Assembly (NCBI GenBank): GCA_036654795.1
Contig: JAVVRI010000099.1
Location: forward strand, 1-11,852
Origin: JAVVRI01 sp036654795
GTDB lineage: Bacteria; Bacteroidota; Bacteroidia; Bacteroidales; Tannerellaceae
Direction: 5' to 3'
DNA length: 11,852 nucleotides
This document shows, in pieces, positions 1 through 7,787 of the stretch. Under the pieces are notes generated by a model, which saw nothing but the letters and a program-made list of their open reading frames with translations, did not search any database and was not told the DNA's origin. Each line of letters starts with the position of its first letter. The stretch's first letter is position 1. The position numbers were made by a program, and so were the translations under genes.

Positions 1-14
1 TTGATCAGAAATCA

Positions 15-66
15 CACGTTTCACACGAACCAACAGAGCGACAAATAGATAGAGGCGTGAAACGTG
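15..66. repeat. Spaced 10-bp inverted repeat (CACGTTTCAC / GTGAAACGTG)
   Basis: The arm CACGTTTCAC at 15-24 is the exact reverse complement of GTGAAACGTG at 57-66, with 32 bases between the arms. The same 10-mer occurs a third time at 11664-11673, next to the kinase operon terminator. This may be a dispersed intergenic repeat of the genome. The long loop makes a terminator role unlikely. Confidence 0.5.
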
Positions 67-268
67 GAATGTTAATTCTAAAATCCGCAATTGAATAAAC
101 TGACAATTTTCTCTTCGGCAATTTATAAATTGATAGCGAGTTTGATTGATTCTATGTTTTGACATAACCACCAGTGTACACTTCAGGTTACTTCCGAAAC
201 TTGAGTAAAAGCTATCATTAAATAAGCTATACTCCTTATAAGAGTACACTATATTAGTGATTAAGAAC

Positions 269-312
269 AAAACCCTCCCCTTTAGGTAGCAATACCTGAA
301 GAGGAGGGTTTT
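269..312 (+). terminator. Rho-independent terminator-like hairpin upstream of fbp
   Basis: The outer stem pairs AAAACCCTCC (269-278) with GGAGGGTTTT (303-312). An inner stem pairs AGGTA (284-288) with TACCT (293-297) around a GCAA tetraloop (289-292). The A-tract on one side and the T-tract on the other would let it work in both directions. On the + strand it would end a transcript coming from left of the window or from the non-coding region 1-268, and would insulate the fbp promoter, which lies just downstream. Pairing is seen directly; the terminator role is inferred. Confidence 0.75.
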
Positions 313-338
313 CGTGTTTAATTTATCCCTGTCATCTG

Positions 339-368
339 TTGCTTTTCTTTTACTTCTCGTTATCTTTG
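339..368 (+). promoter_or_regulatory. Bacteroidetes-type promoter of fbp
   Basis: TATCTTTG at 361-368 is a perfect match to the Bacteroidetes -7 consensus TAnnTTTG used by the primary sigma factor. A TTG at 339-341 lies 19 bp upstream, matching the usual -33 element and spacing. Transcription should start near 373-376, giving a leader of only about 8-20 nt depending on which fbp ATG is used. Confidence 0.75.
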
Positions 369-383
369 TGCTATTAATATGCG

Positions 384-2402
384 ATGAACAGAATGACGAA
401 AGATATTACCCCGGAGAGCGTGCTTGGCGATTTACGCTACCTGCAGCTATTGGCGCGCAGCTTCCCCACAATTGCGGATGCGAGTACTGAAATTATCAAT
501 CTTGAAGCAATCTTAAATCTGCCCAAAGGGACGGAACATTTCCTGACTGATATTCATGGCGAGCATCAGGCCTTCCGCCATGTGCTCAAGAATGCTTCCG
601 GAGCCGTGAAGCGCAAAGTAAACGAGATATTTAGCAATACCCTGCGCGATGCTGAGAAGAAGGAGCTTTGTACGCTGATCTACTATCCTGAGGAGAAGCT
701 GGAACTGATCAAGTCGATAGAAAAGGAGCTGGACGATTGGTACCTGATCACCCTCAACCAACTTGTACGCGTCTGCCGGAACGTATCCTCCAAATACACC
801 CGTTCGAAAGTGCGAAAGGCGTTGCCCAAGGAGTTTTCTTACATTATTCAGGAGCTACTGCACGAATCGCTGCTCGAACCCAACAAATCGGCTTATGTCG
901 ATCAGATTATCAACACCATCATCTCTACCGGACGGGCGGACGACTTTATCATTGCCATGTGCAACCTGATCCAGCGCCTGACGATCGACCTGCTTCACAT
1001 CGTGGGCGACATTTACGACCGGGGCCCCGGTGCGCATCTGATTATGGATACGCTTTGCGACTATCATAACTTCGACATTCAGTGGGGCAACCACGATGTG
1101 CTTTGGATGGGCGCCGCGGCGGGCAATTCGGGCTGCGTCGCCAATGTGATCCGCATGTGCCTGCGTTATGGCAATATGGCTACGCTGGAGGATGGTTACG
1201 GCATCAACCTGCTGCCCCTAGCTACCTTTGCGATGGATCAGTATGCCGACGATCCTTGCGAACTATTCATCCCCCGCACCAAGTTTTCCGATAGCACTTA
1301 CGACGAGAAGACCATCCGCCTGATGGCTCAGATGCACAAGGCGATTACGATTATCCAATTTAAGCTGGAGGGCGACATCATCCGCCGCCGCCCTGAGTTC
1401 GAGATGGACGACCGCCTGCTGCTCCACCGCATCAACACGCGTGAGGGCACGATCCGCCTTGATGGCAAGGAATACGAACTAAAAGACAAGAACTGGCCGA
1501 CCCTCAACGAGAAAGATCCTTACCGACTGTCCGTTGACGAGGAAGACCTGATCCTTAAAATAAAGCACTCTTTCGAGAGTAGCGAAAAGCTCCGCAAGCA
1601 CATGCGTTGCTTCTTTACGCATGGCGGCATGTATCAGGTGTGCAATTCGAACCTGCTCTTTCACGCCTCTGTGCCCCTCAATCCGGACGGTACGCTTAAG
1701 AAGGTGGAGATCTGTGGCGAGTTTTACGAGGGCCCCGCCCTGCTGGACAAGGTGGATCAATTGATCCGCATCGCCTATTTTGATACGGAAGAGACGCCGT
1801 CGAAGGATTTTGCGATGGATTATATCTGGTACGTATGGTGCGGAAAGAACTCCCCGCTGTTCGACAAGAGCCGGATGGCCACCTTCGAACGTTGTTTCCT
1901 GAGCGATCCGGAGATGCAGAAAGAGGAGAAGGGCGCCTATTACACGCTCCGCAAGGAGGAGGCGATCTGCAACATGCTGCTGGACGTGTTTGGCGTGCGT
2001 GGTGAGCATCGCCATATCATTAATGGCCATGTGCCTGTCCGCTCCATTCAGGGTGAGAATCCGATCAAGGCCAATGGCAAGTTGCTAGTGATTGATGGCG
2101 GCTTTTCGAAAGCTTATCATCCCGAAACGGGTATTGCCGGCTATACGCTGGTCTATCACTCCAGAGGTTTCCAACTTGTGCAGCACGAGCCGTTCCAATC
2201 TACCGCCAAAGCCATAGCTGAGGGGCTGGACATCAAGTCCACCACCATCGTTGTGGAGCTAAGCGCCCATCGCCAGATGGTACGCGACACGGATAAGGGC
2301 GCCGACCTGCAACGCCAGATCAGCGACCTGGAAAAGCTCCTTTACGCCTACCGCGGGGGCTTTATCAAAGAAAAAGAGCGTAACGAGAACGACGAGGAGT
2401 AG
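384..2402 (+). CDS. fbp: Fructose-1,6-bisphosphatase class III
   Basis: Hydrolyses fructose-1,6-bisphosphate to fructose-6-phosphate and phosphate, the committed step of gluconeogenesis, in the cytosol. The 672 residues are close to the roughly 670 aa known for the class III family (Bacillus subtilis Fbp type), which belongs to the calcineurin-like metallophosphatases. The metal-binding motifs are visible in order: DIHGE at residues 56-60, GDIYDRG at 208-214, GNHD at 235-238 and NGHVPV around H549. An insertion between the second and third blocks, typical of this family, accounts for the length. No signal peptide is seen. Two starts are possible: ATG at 384 and ATG at 393 (residue 4). The second gives exactly the same distance from the -7 element (25 nt from its last base) as in the kinase operon at 5690, so 393 may be the true start. 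The gene is monocistronic with its own promoter and meets the next gene tail to tail. Confidence 0.96.
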   Translation: MNRMTKDITPESVLGDLRYLQLLARSFPTIADASTEIINLEAILNLPKGTEHFLTDIHGEHQAFRHVLKNASGAVKRKVNEIFSNTLRDAEKKELCTLIYYPEEKLELIKSIEKELDDWYLITLNQLVRVCRNVSSKYTRSKVRKALPKEFSYIIQELLHESLLEPNKSAYVDQIINTIISTGRADDFIIAMCNLIQRLTIDLLHIVGDIYDRGPGAHLIMDTLCDYHNFDIQWGNHDVLWMGAAAGNSGCVANVIRMCLRYGNMATLEDGYGINLLPLATFAMDQYADDPCELFIPRTKFSDSTYDEKTIRLMAQMHKAITIIQFKLEGDIIRRRPEFEMDDRLLLHRINTREGTIRLDGKEYELKDKNWPTLNEKDPYRLSVDEEDLILKIKHSFESSEKLRKHMRCFFTHGGMYQVCNSNLLFHASVPLNPDGTLKKVEICGEFYEGPALLDKVDQLIRIAYFDTEETPSKDFAMDYIWYVWCGKNSPLFDKSRMATFERCFLSDPEMQKEEKGAYYTLRKEEAICNMLLDVFGVRGEHRHIINGHVPVRSIQGENPIKANGKLLVIDGGFSKAYHPETGIAGYTLVYHSRGFQLVQHEPFQSTAKAIAEGLDIKSTTIVVELSAHRQMVRDTDKGADLQRQISDLEKLLYAYRGGFIKEKERNENDEE

Positions 2403-2407
2403 GAAAA

Positions 2408-3619
2408 CTACCTCATGGCGGCGCGATAGGCCGCTTTTATCAGCTGTTCCGACTCTACGTATAGTTGCTTTATTTCGTCTTCAGGGAGGGCGTTCTTTTT
2501 CTCCCAAGCAGCTTTAGGGGCGTAGAAGAGCTTGAAGATGCTATCTTCTACCGGTTGCAGTTGCTGCATGTAGCCTGTGCTTTCCTTGTTCCAAAGCAAC
2601 TGCCAATGTAGGTAGCGCTGTCCGTTTCCGCGGTGGATGGAGTAGACTTTCTCCTTCAACTGCGAAGCGTATAGGCAGAGCGGGGCGCTTTTTTCCCCCT
2701 CTTTACAGAGCACGAGCGAAGGTTGCTCCTTCGCCAACTTCACCCATAATGGCAGTGCGATTGCGGTTGGAGGGTAGCCGAGGGCTGTCCACATCGTAGT
2801 TAGTTCCGGGTTCATGCCCGGCTTGACGCCTTGTATGACGATAGAGGCGGTGCTTTCCGAGCGTGGGATGAAGTCCTGCTCCACAAACCATCCCGTGCGG
2901 TTGTTCGGACTCTGCTCACTGCTCGTCAGGTCGATGTCCATCAAGCTGTTATAGAAGGAACGGGAGGCTTGCTTAAAGATCTTTTGCGGGGTAAAGCCTT
3001 CCCGGCTCATGGCCTTGAATAGGATTTTTGCCGTTTCGTAACGGATGTATCCCAACCCTTCATCCTTTCGCCCTTCCTGAGAGAAGTTGGTATATATTAG
3101 GTAACCGTCTGGCGCCAGAGCCGGGTCGTTGGCATCCTTTTTATAATATTTACGGTTGTTTGTTTCGAAGTAAGCAGCCCCTCCATAGGCGTCGATTACG
3201 CCGTAGTTAGCCTCCGTGCGCAGGGGGCGGGGCAGGGTGTCGAGGTAATGCTCGAAGTCTTCCACTGTTTTGCATACTTTCAGCGCGTTGCGCATCAACA
3301 ATCCTTCTTGATCCATTTCCTTTACGTCGTCGTCTTTCAGGTTGAACGAGGCTGTGTTCATAATGGAAAATCCGGTCTCGTTCGTGCCGTTCCAGACGGC
3401 TCCGGATAGGTCATCACTGTTTACTAGGCCGAGGTAGGAGTATCCACTTCCGGTTTGATAGACGATGTGGTTGTAGGGTGCTTCCGTGTCACGATGTTTC
3501 CACATTAGCGGTCGACCGTCCGGAGTGGCTTTTCCGGTTATAATGATAGACGTACATGCCTTTTGGTCCTGAACGGACAGCCCTAGGCAGATAGCTAATA
3601 GGAGTAGTATTTTCTTCAT
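2408..3619 (-). CDS. Exported Ntn-hydrolase, C45 acyltransferase / choloylglycine hydrolase-like
   Basis: Probable envelope-located amide hydrolase or acyltransferase of the N-terminal-nucleophile superfamily (403 aa). A signal peptide (MKK, then a leucine-rich core) ends near residue 21 and would expose Cys22 as the mature N terminus; a free N-terminal Cys is the catalytic nucleophile in this superfamily. Downstream, R43-D44 in a WKHRDTE motif, N88 in the block NETGFSIMN and N178 in IYTNFS match, by position and context, the Arg, Asp and two Asn residues that build the active site of bile salt hydrolase and penicillin V acylase. Substrate cannot be read from sequence: acyl-homoserine, N-acyl amino acid, peptide, beta-lactam or bile-acid amides are all possible. 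The overall look (CTSIII-GKATPDGRPL start) is that of Bacteroidales proteins annotated C45 family peptidase or acyl-CoA:6-aminopenicillanic acid acyltransferase. It lies downstream of rpsA but is separated from it by a terminator, so it is probably expressed separately. No clear promoter was found; TAACTTTA on the minus strand (3639-3646) is one base off the -7 consensus. Confidence 0.85.
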   Translation of the reverse strand: MKKILLLLAICLGLSVQDQKACTSIIITGKATPDGRPLMWKHRDTEAPYNHIVYQTGSGYSYLGLVNSDDLSGAVWNGTNETGFSIMNTASFNLKDDDVKEMDQEGLLMRNALKVCKTVEDFEHYLDTLPRPLRTEANYGVIDAYGGAAYFETNNRKYYKKDANDPALAPDGYLIYTNFSQEGRKDEGLGYIRYETAKILFKAMSREGFTPQKIFKQASRSFYNSLMDIDLTSSEQSPNNRTGWFVEQDFIPRSESTASIVIQGVKPGMNPELTTMWTALGYPPTAIALPLWVKLAKEQPSLVLCKEGEKSAPLCLYASQLKEKVYSIHRGNGQRYLHWQLLWNKESTGYMQQLQPVEDSIFKLFYAPKAAWEKKNALPEDEIKQLYVESEQLIKAAYRAAMR

Positions 3620-3662
3620 AACGCAATGTTTTTACTAGTAAAGTTACTGGCGGTCTATCAAA

Positions 3663-3696
3663 AAAAGCGGACTGCCCTAATTGGTAGTCCGCTTTT
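3663..3696 (-). terminator. Rho-independent terminator of rpsA
   Basis: AAAAGCGGACT (3663-3673) pairs perfectly with AGTCCGCTTTT (3686-3696), and the stem extends by three more pairs (one G-U) around a 6-nt loop (3677-3682). Read on the minus strand, the stem starts 21 bases after the rpsA stop codon and ends in a run of T (complement of 3661-3666). It separates rpsA from the downstream hydrolase gene. Confidence 0.88.
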
Positions 3697-3717
3697 GTAT
3701 TTGAGGATAGAGGCAGA

Positions 3718-5532
3718 TTATTTGCCTTCCATCTTTTCTTTCAGAGCAGCAAGTGCATCAATGTCGCCCAGTGTAGTCTTTTCTACAGAACCGGTAGCGA
3801 TAGATGAATTGTTGTTTTCTTCTTCCTTCTTGTTGTTGTTGCGTTTAGCAGCAGCTTTCTTTTCGCCACCAGCTGCATTTTCTTTCTTTGCACCCTTTTG
3901 CTCATCTTCGAAGATGCGGCTGTGAGAAAGAATGATGCGTTTTGCTTCCTTGTTGAATTCGATTACTTTGAAATCCATCTTTTCGTCGGCAGCAGCTTGT
4001 GAGCCGTCTTCCTTTACCAGATGTTTCGGAGTAGCAAACCCTTCTACGCCGTAAGGCAAAGAAACGACTGCGCCCTTATCAAGGATTTCGATGATTGTTC
4101 CTTCGTGTATTGAACCCACCGTGAAGATTGTTTCAAACACATCCCAAGGATTTTCTTCCAGTTGTTTGTGGCCTAAGCTCAAACGACGGTTTTCTTTGTC
4201 TATTTCCAATACCTGAACTTCTATTTCTGCACCAATCTGAGTAAATTCGGATGGGTGTTTGATCTTCTTCGTCCAAGAAAGGTCAGAGATGTGGATCAAT
4301 CCGTCTACGCCTTCTTCGATTTCTACGAATACACCGAAGTTAGTGAAGTTACGAACCTTAGCCATGTGGCGTGAGCTTACCGGGAAGCGAGTTTCGATAT
4401 CTTCCCACGGGTCAGCCTTCAATTGCTTGATGCCAAGAGACATTTTGCGTTCTTCGCGATCCAAAGTAAGGATAACAGCTTCGATTTCGTCGCCTACCTT
4501 CATAAAGTCCTGAGCGCTGCGCAGGTGTTGCGTCCAGCTCATTTCAGATACGTGGATCAAGCCTTCTACGCCGGCAGCAATTTCGATGAATGCACCGTAA
4601 TCAGCCATAACGACTACCTTGCCCTTTACTTTGTCGCCTACCTTCAGTTCTGCGCTCAGTGCATCCCATGGGTGCGGAGTCAGTTGCTTTAGGCCTAAAG
4701 CGATACGCTTCTTCTCGTCGTCGAAGTCGAGGATAACGACGTTGATCTTCTGGTCGAGTTGAACGATTTCTTCCGGATGCGAAACGCGTCCCCAAGAAAG
4801 GTCTGTGATGTGGATCAAACCGTCTACGCCACCCAAGTCGATGAATACACCGTATGAAGTGATGTTTTTAACGGTACCTTCCAATACCTGTCCTTTTTCG
4901 AGCTTAGAGATGATATCTTTCTTCTGAGCTTCCAGTTCAGCTTCGATAAGAGCTTTGTGAGAAACCACAACGTTTTTGAATTCCTGATTGATCTTAACGA
5001 TCTTGAATTCCATTGTTTTACCAACGAATACGTCATAATCGCGAATAGGCTTCACGTCGATCTGAGAACCCGGTAGGAATGCTTCGATACCGAATACGTC
5101 TACAATCATACCGCCCTTTGTGCGACATTTGATGAATCCCTTGATGATTTCGTCGTTTTCAAGCGCTTCGTTAACACGATCCCATGAGCGGGTAGCGCGT
5201 GCTTTCTTGTGAGAAAGAATTAATTGTCCTTTTTTGTCTTCCTGATTCTCGATATAGACTTCTACTTCGTCTCCTACCTTCAAATCCGGGTTGTAACGGA
5301 ATTCTCCCATTGAGACAACGCCGTCCGATTTGAAACCGATGTTTACAACAACTTCACGTTTGTTCATTGATGTAACAGTTCCCATAACTACTTCTTTGTC
5401 CTTAACGGTGTTCAAAGTTTCGTCGTAAGTTTTTACAAGGTCTTCCTTGCTTACAGTTCCGTAAGTTTCACCCTTTTCGTAGGTGTCCCAGTTGAATTCT
5501 TCAACAGGCTGAATGTTCTTTAAATTTTCCAT
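3718..5532 (-). CDS. rpsA: 30S ribosomal protein S1
   Basis: Binds mRNA on the small ribosomal subunit and helps recruit and unfold it during initiation. The 604 residues contain six S1 (OB-fold) repeats at about 45-110, 127-193, 213-283, 298-371, 386-458 and 472-538. Repeats 3-5 carry the classical signature (YGVFIDLGGVDGLIH, YGAFIEIAAGVEGLIH, FGVFVEIEEGVDGLIH) followed by an LSW or MSW motif. A charged, low-complexity tail rich in Lys, Glu and Asn (about 541-585) precedes a conserved-looking C terminus with LGDIDALAALKEKM; the tail makes it longer than the E. coli protein (557 aa). The ATG at the 5' end has no Shine-Dalgarno sequence and an A-rich upstream stretch, as usual for Bacteroidetes. 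It is transcribed alone from a promoter in the divergent gap and ends at the hairpin downstream. Confidence 0.97.
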   Translation of the reverse strand: MENLKNIQPVEEFNWDTYEKGETYGTVSKEDLVKTYDETLNTVKDKEVVMGTVTSMNKREVVVNIGFKSDGVVSMGEFRYNPDLKVGDEVEVYIENQEDKKGQLILSHKKARATRSWDRVNEALENDEIIKGFIKCRTKGGMIVDVFGIEAFLPGSQIDVKPIRDYDVFVGKTMEFKIVKINQEFKNVVVSHKALIEAELEAQKKDIISKLEKGQVLEGTVKNITSYGVFIDLGGVDGLIHITDLSWGRVSHPEEIVQLDQKINVVILDFDDEKKRIALGLKQLTPHPWDALSAELKVGDKVKGKVVVMADYGAFIEIAAGVEGLIHVSEMSWTQHLRSAQDFMKVGDEIEAVILTLDREERKMSLGIKQLKADPWEDIETRFPVSSRHMAKVRNFTNFGVFVEIEEGVDGLIHISDLSWTKKIKHPSEFTQIGAEIEVQVLEIDKENRRLSLGHKQLEENPWDVFETIFTVGSIHEGTIIEILDKGAVVSLPYGVEGFATPKHLVKEDGSQAAADEKMDFKVIEFNKEAKRIILSHSRIFEDEQKGAKKENAAGGEKKAAAKRNNNKKEEENNNSSIATGSVEKTTLGDIDALAALKEKMEGK

Positions 5533-5606
5533 CTCTAAATTGTTAATACTATAGTTCTTTTAATTAGTAAATTGGACTTTATATTGTCTTCTCTCAAAAT
5601 TGGGGG

Positions 5607-5635
5607 CAAAGGTAATGCTTTTTTCTGAGGCACAA
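5607..5635 (-). promoter_or_regulatory. Promoter of rpsA (minus strand)
   Basis: On the minus strand TACCTTTG (complement of 5607-5614) matches the Bacteroidetes -7 consensus TAnnTTTG exactly. A TTG (complement of 5633-5635) lies 18 bp upstream as a -33 element. Transcription would start near 5600, leaving an rpsA leader of roughly 65-70 nt, long enough for translational feedback by S1, although no clear structure was identified in it. Confidence 0.7.
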
Positions 5636-5657
5636 GAGTTTTGAAAAGAAAAATTCG

Positions 5658-5665
5658 TATCTTTG
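5658..5665 (+). promoter_or_regulatory. Promoter -7 element of the histidine kinase operon
   Basis: TATCTTTG is a perfect match to TAnnTTTG. Its last base is 25 nt before the ATG at 5690, predicting a leader of about 15-20 nt. No good -33 box is seen at the usual spacing; the nearest TTTG (5640-5643) is only 14 bp upstream, which may mean a weak or activator-dependent promoter. The region upstream overlaps that of the divergent rpsA promoter. Confidence 0.65.
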
Positions 5666-5689
5666 CGCCCACTTAATGTTGCGTTTGCT

Positions 5690-7783
5690 ATGACCAATTG
5701 CTGTTTATGTATAAAATTGAGATGGGGCATTTCTTTTTTAGTATCTGCTATCTGCCTGTTTTCTGCATCGTCTGTGATGGCCGTACCTCAATTGGCTTCG
5801 CCTATAGATAGTTTGCAGAGAAGGGCATCTGTTGCGTCAAATCCTGTTGAAAGAATAAAAATACTCAGCCAATTAGCTGTTAACACACGGCAGTCTCCGG
5901 ACGAAGAGCATTATCTGATCGAACTTTTTCATCTTGCTACCGATCTGGACTCTGTGGAACTAGCCTATAATACAGCTGCCGAACTGTCCCGTTATTATTA
6001 TAATGAGAATGAAAACGATAGTTTGATGGTTTGGGTGGCTTATATTGATTCTGTTTCGGAGCAAATCAAGCAATATCCAGATGCTTTCTTTAATGTGCAT
6101 AGTTATATTTGTCAGGGTTTGTTATGGAGTGGCAATTATGAATTGGCTATGAATGATGCGATCCGCCTTCAAAACATGGCGCGCAAAGTGAAGCAGCCAT
6201 ACGGTATGGTTTGTTGCAGCGAAAACTTGGGGCTTATTTATCAGGAGATTCGTCGGGACAGTGATGCCATAGTCGCCTTTCAGGAGACGCTGAAGGGGCT
6301 GGAGGTGATGGAAAACACCCTGCGCCATCGTATTAGTCTGATCGGTAATATGCTGGAATCTTATTTGCGGACTGGAAAAAACGACGATGCGGAAAAATAT
6401 ATTCTACATGGTCTCTCTTTGCTGAACGAACAGGAGATGGTAAATACAAGAACGGGAAGCTTGTTTCCTATCAACAGGTATCGTTGCATGTTTTATTCCT
6501 TTTATTCCCATATACATATCAACCGCCACCAGTTGGACAAAGCCGATTTTACGTTGAAGAAGGCTGCCCTCTATCGAGCGAAGAACACGGGGCCTAACAG
6601 CAACTATATGAATTTTATATATAACTGTGCAAGTGCTTATTATTATAAAGCCACCGGCGATTATGCCTCGGCGATGCTTGTCATTGACGGATTGCTTAAG
6701 GAAAACCATACTCACGAAGCTTTGCAGTTTAAGGTGGATTTGCTGCTTGCCCAAGGCAAGTATAAAGAGGCCGTTCCTTTGTATAAAGAGATTATCACCC
6801 TTACTTCGAAATGTAATAATGATGCCTTCAACCGCCAGATAAACCAATTGCGCACGATACACGATTTGAACAACAAAGAGATACAGGAACGCGAATTGAA
6901 AATAAGTCAGATGCAACTGATGGCCGGACGGCGCTGGCTGGTTTTCTCGATGTCTTTTTCGGCTGTTTTGTTGTGTTTGCTTTATATTCTTTACCTCTAT
7001 TTTAAACGGACGCATCGGTTGAAAAATGAGCTGCTACGCGAGAAGGATTCGCTTTTGGAGTCTGAAAAGCAATTGCGCTTAGCTAAAGAACATGCCGAAG
7101 AGGCCAGCTTGATAAAAAGTAACTTCATTGCGAACATAAGCCACGAGATACGTACCCCACTGAATGCCATCGTTGGCTTTTCCGGATTGTTGACCGATCC
7201 ATCGGTTGAGGAGGAAGACAAAGCCTCCTTTTCAACTATTATCAATAATAATACGGACTTGTTGCTCAATTTGATAAACGATGTGCTCGACCTCTCGCGC
7301 CTTGAATCGTCCAATATGAAGTTCAATATTAAACAGTGCGACCTGATTATTTGTTGCCGCTGTGCGTTGGACAGTATTCGTCATCGCGTCTCTGCGGGGG
7401 TGGAGCTCTTTTTTACGCCGCCCAGTCCTTCTTTGATGCTCCTAACAGACTCTTTGCGCCTGCAGCAGTTGCTGATCAATTTGTTGACCAATGCGGCTAA
7501 ATTTACTGAGCATGGCTCAATCACTCTTTCCATCGAAGTAGACGAAGAAAAACGACAGGTTCGTCTGATGGTTACCGATACCGGTTGTGGGGTTCCGCCT
7601 GCGATGCAGAGCATAATATTCGGGAGGTTCGAGAAACTGGATGAATATGTGCAGGGAACCGGCCTTGGGCTTTCCATTTGCCAAGTGATAGCGGATCGTT
7701 TGGAGGGAAACCTGAGCCTGGACTCATCTTATACTACGGGTGCCCGTTTTATTTTTATTCATCCCTATAACCAAGCTGAGTAG
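5690..7783 (+). CDS. TPR-type membrane sensor histidine kinase (copy 1)
   Basis: Two-component sensor kinase of 697 aa. It starts with an export signal (cleavage likely after VMA, residue 31), followed by a periplasmic helical region of about 370 residues with tetratricopeptide-like repeats. A coiled-coil segment (INQLRTIHDL and on) leads to one transmembrane helix at about 417-438 and a cytoplasmic coiled coil. HisKA has the phospho-acceptor H485 in SHEIRTPLNAIVGFS. HATPase_c has an N box (NLLTNAAKFT), G1 (DTGCGVP), F box (FGRFEKLDEY) and G2 (GTGLGLS). The protein stops right after the ATPase domain: no receiver or HPt domain. An in-frame TTG at 5663 was rejected as start because it lies inside the -7 promoter element; the ATG at 5690 gives a proper signal peptide. 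It is the first gene of a three-kinase operon, 4 bp before the next. All catalytic motifs look intact; the sensed signal and the partner regulator are unknown. Confidence 0.92.
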   Translation: MTNCCLCIKLRWGISFLVSAICLFSASSVMAVPQLASPIDSLQRRASVASNPVERIKILSQLAVNTRQSPDEEHYLIELFHLATDLDSVELAYNTAAELSRYYYNENENDSLMVWVAYIDSVSEQIKQYPDAFFNVHSYICQGLLWSGNYELAMNDAIRLQNMARKVKQPYGMVCCSENLGLIYQEIRRDSDAIVAFQETLKGLEVMENTLRHRISLIGNMLESYLRTGKNDDAEKYILHGLSLLNEQEMVNTRTGSLFPINRYRCMFYSFYSHIHINRHQLDKADFTLKKAALYRAKNTGPNSNYMNFIYNCASAYYYKATGDYASAMLVIDGLLKENHTHEALQFKVDLLLAQGKYKEAVPLYKEIITLTSKCNNDAFNRQINQLRTIHDLNNKEIQERELKISQMQLMAGRRWLVFSMSFSAVLLCLLYILYLYFKRTHRLKNELLREKDSLLESEKQLRLAKEHAEEASLIKSNFIANISHEIRTPLNAIVGFSGLLTDPSVEEEDKASFSTIINNNTDLLLNLINDVLDLSRLESSNMKFNIKQCDLIICCRCALDSIRHRVSAGVELFFTPPSPSLMLLTDSLRLQQLLINLLTNAAKFTEHGSITLSIEVDEEKRQVRLMVTDTGCGVPPAMQSIIFGRFEKLDEYVQGTGLGLSICQVIADRLEGNLSLDSSYTTGARFIFIHPYNQAE

Positions 7784-7787
7784 AAAA

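Larger units (their letters stand above)
1..383. other. Non-coding region upstream of fbp
   Basis: No plausible coding region was found on either strand. The stretch is AT-rich and holds, in order, a spaced 10-bp inverted repeat (15-24 / 57-66), a perfect 10-bp palindrome AGTGTACACT (173-182) with a partial copy AGAGTACACT at 241-250, a strong hairpin with terminator character (269-312), and the promoter of the following gene (339-368). No tRNA or rRNA signature was recognised. It most likely holds the 3' end of a transcription unit that begins left of the window, or a short non-coding transcript ending at the hairpin. Confidence 0.6.

Noticed and set aside
1479..2030. Long minus-strand open frame inside fbp (183 codons)
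   Set aside because: It lies fully within a well-supported gene on the other strand and its translation shows no recognisable domain; a shadow of fbp codon use.
3639..3646. Promoter of the Ntn hydrolase (TAACTTTA on the minus strand)
   Set aside because: It is one mismatch from the -7 consensus and has no -33 element at the right distance; too weak to list as a feature.
3626..3925. Plus-strand open frame between the hydrolase and rpsA (99 codons)
   Set aside because: It overlaps the 3' end of rpsA and runs through the terminator hairpin; the Ser/Phe/Leu-rich product is the antisense of the low-complexity S1 tail.
5663..5689. Upstream TTG start extending kinase copy 1 by nine residues
   Set aside because: The TTG lies inside the TATCTTTG promoter element, so it would not be transcribed properly; the ATG at 5690 gives a good signal peptide.
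6404..7015. Minus-strand open frame of 203 codons in kinase copy 1, and a similar one at 7956-8567 in copy 2
   Set aside because: Both are antisense to conserved kinase coding sequence, and their products look like no known protein.
7740..7787. GTG start for kinase copy 2 overlapping the end of copy 1
   Set aside because: It would put 16 residues before a typical MKK signal peptide. The ATG at 7788, 4 bp after the previous stop, fits better.
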